A stretch of DNA of 31,351 bases, taken from Pelargonium nanum. Its lineage: Eukaryota; Streptophyta; Magnoliopsida; Geraniales; Geraniaceae. Positions 12,481 to 21,980 of this stretch are shown piece after piece. The stretch covers positions 1-31,351 of the forward strand of contig JAYMTF010000706.1 in NCBI GenBank assembly GCA_036897485.1, written 5' to 3'. Each line of letters begins with the position of its first letter. The stretch's first letter is position 1. The notes under the pieces are model-generated. The model was not told where the DNA came from. It saw only the letters and a program-made list of their open reading frames with translations, and made no database searches. A program made the translations under genes and the position numbers.

Positions 12481-14318
12481 TCAACCAGCTGTTCTCTTTT
12501 TCCAAAACCCCCTGCTCGGTCTTATAATCTGCTTCAGCAAAGCCATTTTGGGAACATTCCAGTGTTCCACATGCCTGGAACATTTAACAAGAGCTGGATG
12601 AATGGATTCAAAGTATAACTTAGAAAGTATAGGAAATAGGAAAGGGTGTGTCTGCCATAACAGGTTACCTGCATACTTTTCCCGATTTTTCATCAAAATA
12701 GTACTCTGTATATCCCGTTGCTGCAACATTATATCACACGATCACTATATGTAGTACAACGAGAAGCTAAATTTGTAGGAAGCTCATGTTAAGGGTAGGG
12801 AAGACTTGAGATATGATCAATATACTTCTATGTTTTTAGCTAACGAATCAGAAGAAACCCACAATTAAGTGCAGATGCAACTTTCAGTTAAAGTCATCAA
12901 GGAAGAAGAGGGGTCATGTCAGTCCAATGGTTAAAAGTTAAAACAATCATTCATGTATTGTATTGATCAATCCATAAGTAAAAAAGCATGATTCTCTACC
13001 TTTGAATGCTTTTTCCAATATGTTTGATGAATGATACACCAAGTTTTCACATACCCAACTAACCTCAGATTTGACAGAAACAAGCTCCCTTTACTTCATT
13101 TAAATTGCCACTCACTCCTTGCTATGTCTCAAAACTAGTGTCCTTACTATACTTGTTTGTATAAGTGTACAAGTGCTCATTTTGGTAAGGATATTGCGGA
13201 TGAGTTACTAATAATATCTTTTAGCTAAGTTACAACAAAGATACGTGAGGACACACGAGAGATAATCAAGCACTAATGAAAACAACTTCAATTTTTGCAA
13301 AAATTCAAATGAAGACACTTAGGGGATGAATTGGTAAGGAAATGGTGAAAGGCCTTGCTGTTTTCGATACACTTTTTGTTGCAAATAAAAGAACCAATGG
13401 GCCGAGCAATACAACAAGGGTAGCTTTTCTCTCTTCATGTAACAAAAACAAATGACACTCAGTTCAGGTCAGTTCAGTTCATTTGCATAAAAGAGGAGTA
13501 AAAACCATACCAGAAAGAATGGGCTTCCAAGGAAATGACAAGACACAACTAAATCGCCAGTGTCCTATTCCCTTCTCCTGCAAATCAATTAAATTGAATG
13601 TTTGCAAACACAATTGGTTTAAAAATTAATGAAAAACGATGCGATTAGAGCATAAGACCATTATCGAGTTACAACTATCAACTTAGACTTTTAGTTTCAT
13701 CGAATCCTTTAATAATACTACCTCACAGTCTTCCCATTTCATAAGCTTCATATTTGATTTATCCAACAGAGAGCCAAAATTTGAACAGTTCCTTTTGAAA
13801 CGACGAAGCCCTCGGAATGAACCAGCAGGATCAGCAAACTCACAGTCCTCTTCATATGCATCAAGAGTAAGGTTTCCTGATTATTCAAGACAATAGAATA
13901 AAAATTGACATTTCATTTCTTTTCCCGCTAAATTGGGAATTAGGGATTGTAATTCCAAACCTGTGACGAAATAGGAACGGTTAAAATCGTCTTTTATGGT
14001 TTCCACAACCGCCGCACGATCAACAGATCCGGATCCGTCTCCGGCGAGCTTGGTATCGGCTTCGGGTGCTTCAACGGTGGGCCGTGAACGGAAAAAAGAG
14101 GCGGCGATTCCCAATAACTCGGAGCTGTACCAGGCCACCCTGAGTAGCGCATTCTGGGGTTCAGATTGTAGAGTGGTTTTGGTGCTGTTCTTTGGGGTTT
14201 GATCTCCGGCGGAGCACCGGAGGGTGTGGATTTTGTTTGGGCGGAGGAGGAGACGGTGGTTGAGTGAATTGAGATTGGGAGCGACTGAGACTGAGGCAAC
14301 TAACAAAAGAGAAGCCAT
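12481..14318 (-). CDS. Plastid-targeted NTF2-like superfamily protein, complete, 5 exons
   Basis: Exons 13961-14318, 13722-13876, 13511-13577, 12669-12720 and 12481-12574 join in frame to 241 aa. The N-terminus (MASLLLVASVSVAPNLNSLN, then Arg- and Ser-rich with few acids) looks like a chloroplast transit peptide. The conserved part begins at DDFNRSYFVTGNLTLDAYEE and continues CEFADPAGSFRGLRRF, SNFGSLLDKSNM, IGHWRFSCVLSFPWKPILS, TGYTEYYFDEKSGKVCRHVE and HWNVPKMALLKQIIRPSRGF. This is the pattern of the DUF2358/NTF2-fold plant family such as At2g46100 (about 240 aa). The fold is known; the biochemical role is not, and it should not be read as a nuclear transport factor. It is followed on the same strand by STE24 and preceded by the lipid kinase gene. 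Confidence 0.93.
13113..13190. mobile_element. Possible degraded Stowaway relic in an intron of the NTF2-like gene
   Basis: CACTCCTTGCTATGTCTC followed by AAAACTAGTGTCC resembles the terminal region of the two clear Stowaway copies, and GTGCTCATTTTGG at about 13174 resembles the opposite end. The element would be internally deleted, and TA flanks are not evident. Tentative. Confidence 0.3.
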
Positions 14319-15299
14319 TTGGTAGTTGGGTTTTCACAATTGGTGAGTTCTTCCCGCGGTTTCTGTTATAATATCCAAAACCTCAATCAACGGTGGCCAT
14401 AAAATAAAAGTCCAAAATATTACCAACCGGCGTGAAGTTGATTAACGTTTGCATGAGATATGCGTCTAAAAATATTTTTAAAACGTAAAAGAGAGTTTTA
14501 AAATTAAATTTGTAAACCAATGAACTTCAAACACAAACAAATAGACAATATGAATTTTCGAAAAACAAATAGAGAATATGATATTGAACGATTAAGTGAA
14601 CTCCAAAAATAATAAAACAGAAGTATATGCGAGTGACCCAAACACCTCAATAGCTTGAGGAATTCTCCAAAGAATTAGGAGACGTGCGAGTGAGAACCCC
14701 TTTCGCATCAGAGTGTGGAAAAATAGTCAAGCCTTTTGAGAATGTCCATACACCTCGAGCTTCAAATGTTTGCGCTCATTAGAAAGGAGGCAACTTCAAA
14801 GGTCATGTCGCAACGTGACAACTTACCTCCCCAAGAATTCTCATGCTCACCCAAGGAGAACCTCACCATTTTCGTGGTCTCCATCAAGATCAGAGCATCA
14901 AGGACCATGACCATGCATCAGACCTCTACAACAACCTGCTCACCTTGTCATTGACCATCAATCAGTCGAAGCGCCCCAAGCCCATCAATCGATCACTGTG
15001 ACCCACACCCGCACGCCTGTTGTTTATGTAAAGTATGACCACCGAAGAAGCACTTAGATATCGATGGATTTCTAGGTCACAAGGAGAGTTCACATTTCCT
15101 CAACACTTGTTCTTCACAAGATGATACAAGGCCCTTAAAGAATTCTCCCCATTTTCTCAGCACTGAATCTCATACTCTTTAAGCGAATAATTTTTTGAAT
15201 AAAGCCCAAGAGTATTGATCCCCAACTTTCTTTGGCAAATTTTTCATTAAGAAGGTGTTTAGACGAATATTTTTTTGAATAATTCTTAGTGTTTAAGGG

Positions 15300-15440
15300 G
15301 CACTAAGAGGAGAATTGAGCATTGATCTTAAGCCACTAGTCATAAGCCAATGCTCTATCCAGAATTTTAATAACAACCTCATCCCATGTCGCCTCGCCTG
15401 TTGTACCAGGAATTTAAGACCATACCTAGTAAACTCAATA
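15300..15440 (-). pseudogene. Decayed LINE endonuclease-domain fragment
   Basis: On the minus strand, frames broken by shifts and one stop give YGLKF, then SWYNRRGD, then GEATWDEVVIKILDRALAYD, a stop, and WLKIN. This follows the plant LINE endonuclease pattern (F-TW-NNR-G ... LDRALAN..W). The fragment needs at least two frame changes, so it is a dead relic. Assignment rests on remembered family patterns, not a search. Confidence 0.4.
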
Positions 15441-15585
15441 AGGTGAAATTTGAAGTGAAATGTTTTGAAATGCAAAATCCCTAGAAAAAATTGGACATGT
15501 TTATCTGACTTATTTCCTGGTTTGTAGACCTAGGTAAAGCAGCAATGTAATTCCAAACTTCATCTATACGAGACATAGAAAGAGA

Positions 15586-15655
15586 GTCATATACTCCCAA
15601 GCAGAAGCTAACTCTCTTCAGTCATATACTCCCAAGCAGAAGCTAATTCTCTTCT
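15586..15655. repeat. 35-bp direct tandem repeat (two copies)
   Basis: Copies start GTCATATACTCCCAAGCAG at 15586 and 15621 and continue AAGCTAACTCTCTTC / AAGCTAATTCTCTTC. Shorter related words (GTCATATACTCC, GTCGTATACTAC) recur at about 15711 and 15729. Confidence 0.85.
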
Positions 15656-15991
15656 AGTGGATTAGATACAATACGCCCTTAAAAAAATGGGAGTGATAAG
15701 ACAAAGGAAAGTCATATACTCCAAAAAGAGTCGTATACTACTGTCACATGCATTTGTGGAGGCAAAACATCATTATCACAACTGAAAAGCGACTAGCTTC
15801 TTATGAGCACATACATGCATGATTGAGGTAACTGAAGAAGACTAAGTCACACATTTCCCAACCCTTGTGTAGTTAGTTCCTCACTCTTATGCAGCCCCGA
15901 AAGATTAGTCCAAAGATATTGGATGATGGTGATGCATCGGTTTTCAGTGTGAGAACACATATATCAAAGATTCAATGGTCTCCGAGCTCAT

Positions 15992-18900
15992 TCAGCATAT
16001 CATCTCAATTGCGCCAGGTAAAATACAAACCTTCCTAGGGAGGAACCCTAAATGCTCACCATCTGATTGAATATAAATGTTGCCACTGCCTGAAATGTCC
16101 TCGACCTCAATAGAATATACACTGCAACAAAAAATAATGAGGTATAAGTTTGTATGAATATAATGACAAGTGTTGGGTAAGCAACTGATATTATCCCAAG
16201 CAATGTACGAAATGAATTTTTATCTGAAACTTGTGTGCTCAATAGTATGCCAATCATGCCTCAAAAAGGTATTGTACTTCTTTCATAATAAGGTATCCTT
16301 GTGTATGTATCTTTCATAACAAGGTAACCTTATGTTGTAATAACTGGACTGGACAGCCCAATTCAGCCGGGATGCTAAACCAACCTGGTCCAAACTTCAC
16401 ACTGCTCAGCTGGAGCGTAGAAATTTTCTGGTGTAAGCCGGTCAAATTAAAAAAATGACGCATCAACTTTCTCACCGGCTGAGTGAACTGGTCAACTGAC
16501 ATTTAACCTCCCAGCCCGGTATTTAAACTGTGCTTGCACCTACATTCTTTTGTCTAAGGCGCATGATTCGAGGAGGTTCAAACTTGAAAAGATATTTATA
16601 TATTATGATAGCTCCACAAAACTTGGGAATTATATGAAAATGATCTTTTGTCAATATTTTCTACTATTGCAGACAATCAATTGTTGACCTAAACCAATAC
16701 GATCTTATCATTAAATTGCAGATCAAATTATGACTTTCAACAAGAGAGCTACTAGGTAAATAGCACATCAGTTTTGCGTCAAGGGGGACACCACGGCAAA
16801 TGGGGATGTACGTACAGAAGAAAGAGTAGTTAAGAATGTTCCTCCTTGATATTATCTACTAGTAATATTTCAGATAACGATGCCACCTCAAAGGCTGAAT
16901 GGTTATGTCAGCTTGGCAAGCCAGGAGTTACAAATAATATTAACTAATCCCAATCTTAAGAGGTTTACCTGGTAACAGATTAGCTATATAAAATAATTGG
17001 ATGATAAAATTTATAAACTTTTCTTCCATAGAAGAAACAAAGATGGTGTCTTTTGTAGTTTTGTGCTTCATCATAAACATGATGCAACTCCAAAATGTCT
17101 AGATACAAAATACAGCCTGTGTTAACACTTAACAGTTGAGTTTATCCTATGAAAGACATATCTATCTCCCTTTGTCCATGCATGCATGCATGCAAGGGAG
17201 TTGTAGATACTAACACAAGGATTAATTGGGCTGCTTATTTGAAAACTAAAATTAGAGCAATGTTATGCGACAACTATGAAGGAATTTCTTGCATACATAA
17301 AAATAGCTTAAAATTTTGACTTGGCACCTACTTCTAGTTAAAGAGTGTATTGGTTTAGAATGACCCAACAGTGCTAGCACCAATATCGGGGACTCAGCTG
17401 TCCACACAGTTTTCAGCACTAAATCATAGAACTCAAATTGATTATGATTCGCTTCAGGTCAGGATGGTCATTTGTATTCTTATTGGCCATACACTCAAAT
17501 ATGTTATTGCAATTCAGAAGACAAGTGTAAACAAAGAATTACCTTCTTGAAGATACATTTTTCACAGACAAATGTGTCCCATTGTACAGCTTATGTAGCT
17601 TAAGAAGGAAGTCGTACCATTTAAAATCCTGAAGAATCACCACCTGTCCAGAAACATTAGTCAAAAGATAAAATTACTGCTAAAGCACCTCACTTCCATA
17701 TGTTTAATTGAAAAAAGTCATTGGTCAAGAAGAACAATTATGAAATATATTCTACCTCAAAATTTCCACTACGAGGGTCAGCATTTGGTGCAATTTTCAT
17801 GCCACCACCAAAATACTTTGCATTTCCAATGCATAAGGCGGTTACTTGAGGATATACTTCCCAGTCGCCCTCATTGATCTGAATTTACAACAATGTTTGG
17901 AGAGGCGCGAGTTTACAGACCATAAATGTGACAGAAGTCACAAAACTATGTAATGGTGTTGAAGCAAAGGATTTCTGTAAGAGTTTACTCTAGAGAATAC
18001 ACTGACCTTGATCTTGAGGTCCTGGTTACGGTGCCCCCAAAAGCCATGCAAAGCACCGAGAACATAACATAAATTCCCAAATCTCTTGTATTTGGAAGCA
18101 TAATAGCCTGCCTTTGCACTCCTGAAAAATTCAAGATAGCATAAATATGAGACCTTACAGCATGCACCTTCACTTGCAAACACAGAAAATCTCAAAGTTA
18201 ACCTTACAAATGAATATCAGCATCATTTATAAAGTAATGAGATCCACTGGTTCCTCCATTAATCACACCAATGTCTATTCGTGATCTCAACCCTGCAACA
18301 CATCTTCATTAGCAGTTTAAAATGACAATGTAATTATAGTATTAAAACATATAGAAATGAAGGGTATGCTAGAGCAGAATATTATGTGTCTGCGGAGAGA
18401 GGGGGATAATGAAATATACCCTTAGCTATGCGATCAACAGCTTCATGGGGATCATTTTTCCTGATAATAAATTAACGGAAGATGTTTGTCAAAAATGAAT
18501 CAGATCAAATTTTAAAACCTATCTAACTAGATCAGAGCAGCACAAACTAACCAGCCAAATGTTCGGGCAAAGTCAGATGCCGTACCCAAGGGGATAAGCT
18601 GTAAAAAGGCACAACATAGTTATATCTCTGCTACATCCATGGTAACAGTTCAGGAAGTAGTGCATGTGAGTGCAGTCGGTAATAACTGTAAGGGAGAAAC
18701 AAATTTAGGCCACCAGAAGTCCAGAATGTGATGTTAAGCACTCACACCAAGTGCAGTTGAATGGGTGGCATCTCTATCATTGTTAGTAACTGGTTTTCCA
18801 TCCCAGAAGAAGCCATTAACAACCTGCGAATTCCCAGCAACATAAACAGGCGGTACTTTAAACCAAATGCTTATTCCAATCAAGATTCAATGGAAGTCCT

Positions 18901-20582
18901 TAATTACAATCAAATTGCAAATTAGTATTATTAGGCAACAGGTAGCCTGTTCTTAAGGCCTGCTGAAATAAAAGAACACCATTTTCATTTTGCTCAAGAC
19001 AAGCCTAACATCTTATATCCCCTCATTTATAGTTGAACATCCATAACATACTGATCAGTGCTTGTTAGAGAACAAAACATACTGGGGGAATATCATCCAA
19101 GGGAGGCAACTGCAGAGATAAACCACTTATGCTATATGTTGTAACCATGGAAGAAAATATAGGTATAATTTTATACATAGTCTTTATCACTTCAATGAGA
19201 AGAAAGGCAAACCTCATGAAGAGTTCCATCACCTCCGACAGCAATCACAGCTTCAGCACCCTCCCTTATAGCCTGAAAAGTAAAAAGCTAACAATCAGAT
19301 TAATAAAATATACCCAATTGTTTCTCAACATAATTCAATACAGCAGCTATACTTAAATCAAGATCAATCTATGAAAGATAAAAATGCTAACCTCTCTTGT
19401 GATGTCAATTCCATGAGAAGGATCAGATGTGAAGGACTCGCATATCTAGTCATATATTAAAATTCAAAAAAATAGTCCTTAAATGCACACGCATTATGAC
19501 CAGATCAAAATACAAATAAGCATAGATGCAAACTTATATACGAAGATAATACAAGCCAAAAGACTTTGTAGAAATTATGTAATGTCATCAACATATTTCC
19601 CCTTGATGTGTCTTCATTTCTTAACCTCTAAGTCATAATTACCAAGTTCATTATGAACTCATATTATGCATTTTTACAAAAAGTTCAATAAGTCATAAAC
19701 TTAGTAACTACCACTTAAGTATGTAGCCTACAGAACTTGGTATGGCTTATTAAATCAGCAACCAAGTCACTGGCTATTTTGTTTGATATTCCAAAAAACA
19801 AAGGATTGGAAGTATTTAATGGTCAAGAAGTATTCATTACCCATCATCATAAACCTTAAATGACACCAGAATAAAATTACGAGCCTATGAAATAGCATAA
19901 GTATTTATGATTGTGTAGATGGAAACAGTAAGTTTGACAAACAACATAGAGTGAAACCGATACAACTCTTTCACTTGGTATCAAAGTCAATTGGTCCATA
20001 AAACTGTGTAGAGTCTTATTGCAAGATATCTAAAAAGTCACCAATTTGCAAAAATAAGTAATAATCAAAATTCAAAAGGTATGATGTATATAGTCAGATA
20101 AAACTCTATAATCTCAGACCAAAGCGAAAATAGACCTAATCAATCCAATTTCTAGTGCAATATTATAGAGTCAATGAATATATAAAGTTCAAGCAAGTCA
20201 AAATTACACTTCTTGGAAGAACAATACAAGGCAATTTAAGCATGTAAAAATAAAACTCACATTGCAATCTTGGCCGAGGCGAGTCTGGAGATACGGAAGC
20301 AGCTTCTTCCATTCCCTAGCCGTCTTTCCATTAGCACCTGCGCTTGGATAAGTCAAAGATGCAGTAAGAGACGATCTTAAATCTAAAATTGAATTACATA
20401 GAGAAAGAGATAGAGATGAGACCTCGAGGATTGACTACGAAAACGAGGTCGCGGCGGGGGGAGGAGGAGGCGCCACCTCTGCGGGCGGAGAGATTAGGAG
20501 CCGAGGGTTGGTGCTCAGCTCTGGACACCGAGGGTTTCGCCATTGGCACACCTCCCAATGCTATTCGATAACTCCATACCAT
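15992..20582 (-). CDS. LCBK2: DAG-kinase-catalytic-domain lipid kinase, sphingoid long-chain base kinase 2-like, complete, 12 exons
   Basis: Exons 20423-20582, 20261-20337, 19392-19445, 19213-19272, 18746-18823, 18552-18598, 18420-18460, 18208-18292, 18007-18121, 17756-17878, 17543-17643 and 15992-16121 join to 356 aa. The nucleotide-binding motifs are VVNPRGANGK (about 49-58) and [10 protein letters not shown] (108-117), followed by [15 protein letters not shown] (145-159), then [16 protein letters not shown] and [11 protein letters not shown]. These are the blocks of DAGK_cat/YegS-type kinases, closest in memory to Arabidopsis At2g46090 (LCBK2), which phosphorylates long-chain bases. Substrate is inferred, not visible. 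Two in-frame ATGs are possible: 20582 (used here; adds [13 protein letters not shown], possibly an organelle presequence) and 20543 (MAKPS, with the good context CCAATGGCG). The motif usually GTGxDFAR reads GTASDFAR. The last exon ends with [10 protein letters not shown]. Confidence 0.93.
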
Positions 20583-20934
20583 TGCTGTACTTAATGAATG
20601 ATCTGGATTTGAGGTGATTTGTTTGGTTAACGAAACCAGAGACGGTTACTTTCTTTGCGGTAACTGTAAGCCTCAGTTGCCTTCACTTCCAGACAAACAC
20701 AGAGCTGTGAAAGCAATTAGCGACACGACAACAATGGAAATGGAAATGGAAATGGATTTGGATTTGGAGGGAGAGACGGTGAGAGAGAAGAAGATTGGTG
20801 TGAGTCAGTGACCGAGTGAGCGAGTCGAGCGAGCGAGGCATGTGTTTTCTTGTGGACTCAATCTAGAGGCGCTCGCTGTTACGGCGGTGAAAACAAGAGA
20901 CTGCGGGCCCGTTTAGACGGTTGTGAACGTAATG
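20583..20934 (-). promoter_or_regulatory. 5' leader and promoter region of the lipid kinase gene
   Basis: Upstream of the ATG at 20582. It contains a purine-rich GGAAAT/GGATTT repeat at about 20734-20768 and a GAGCGAGTCGAGCGAGCGAG tract near 20818-20837. No start site can be fixed. The open readings here are composition artefacts. Confidence 0.45.
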
Positions 20935-21242
20935 TTTTTTTTTTTTGTTTTTTTTATACTAACAAAGAGCTTCATTAAAAATTGGTAAGGCGACCAAAGT
21001 TACAATTATTACACATCCATGTTTCCAATCTACCTAATCTACCAGAAGTAGCTAGGAGATGAGCAGAGTCGACTAGGTTCCTATTTACATTCAAAAGTTT
21101 GCCATTGAGAGGGTAATGAAAAACAACATGGATGATATCCGTCATAGCCGCTCTGCAGTCAACCCTACCAATACCATAATCCAGATCACTCAGAGTTATC
21201 GCCCTGAATAAAGTAAGACAATCAGTTAGTATAAAAAAAAAA
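20935..21242 (-). mobile_element. 5'-truncated LINE 3' end (RNase H-like tail) with poly(A)
   Basis: On the minus strand an open frame from 21224 to the stop at 20975 reads LTDCLTLFRAI, then SDLDYGIGRVDCRAAMTDII, NVNRNLVDSAHLLATSG and TWMCNNCNFGRLTNF. This is the pattern of the RNase H domain and C-terminal tail of plant L1-type LINEs (D-C-L ... NR-AH-LA ... W). It is followed by about 20 nt and then an A-rich tail, seen as T runs at 20935-20955 on the plus strand. Only the last 80 or so codons remain, as expected for a 5'-truncated insertion. The ends also carry a 16-bp inverted repeat. Confidence 0.65.
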
Positions 21243-21980
21243 TACTCCGTATGTTATTAAAGATTTGACCCCATTCAAATTTAAAACGATAAATATATGA
21301 CAAATGTTGAAATGTACCGTTAAATTAAGGGGTAATTACGCAAAAAAAAAAATTGTTTTATTGTCCGCCAACAAATGGCTACTAAACTAATATATCGTTG
21401 CACTTAACTACGTTATAGTTTCTTGTTCAATATTGATAAGTTGATATTAATAAAAAAAATACATTATCTCTTATCGTGTGAGAAAAATGTGCATCCAATT
21501 ATAATCAATCTTATATTTCAAATGTTAACAAATGTGTAAAAGTCGTGATGTTTGTGTTTCTTCCGTTTGCTTATCATGCTAGCTTGCAACATGTAGACAT
21601 CTTGTGTGATTCTATGGTTGTGTGCGGGATTTTCAATTAACGGTTTTTTAGGGTAAATGATGCTTGGACTTGTGGGGGAAGATATCATAATTAATATATA
21701 TCTATGGTTTCTATAAAAAAAATAATAACTAAAAATATTTTAGTTATGATAATGATTTGGGACTTACATCGTGAAAAATAATGGGCATACATGATACAAC
21801 AACATATATGAGAACAAAGCAAATGTCAACTAGAAGGGCATGTTTAAATATTGTACAATTCAAACTGAATCATCTCCCAAGTCCAACTGAACATAACTGC
21901 TGATGGCATACAACTTCCGAAGACTAAAAATTTGATTACAACAAAAAAGGTGGAGATGGTGAATCCTTAGTTCCTCCAAT
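21243..21980. other. Intergenic region downstream of RPL5
   Basis: AT-rich DNA between the LINE fragment and the RPL5 stop codon. TACTCCGTATG at about 21243 is a Stowaway-like word with no partner. The RPL5 3' UTR should cover the part nearest 21980. No coding sequence seen. Confidence 0.5.

Larger units (their letters stand above)
14319..15991. other. Intergenic region between the NTF2-like gene and the 3' end of the lipid kinase gene
   Basis: The part adjoining 14319 is the promoter and leader of the NTF2-like gene. The rest is mixed-composition DNA with no intact gene. An open reading at 14736-14954 has no recognisable domain. A decayed LINE endonuclease-like stretch lies at about 15300-15440 and short tandem repeats at about 15586-15655; these are listed separately. 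Confidence 0.5.

Noticed and set aside
12293-12583. 96-residue minus-strand open frame
   Set aside because: It covers the last exon of the NTF2-like gene in the wrong frame and runs into the 3' UTR.
17177-17194. CATGCATGCATG run as an RY regulatory cluster
   Set aside because: It lies deep in an intron of the lipid kinase gene and is better explained as a short tetranucleotide repeat.
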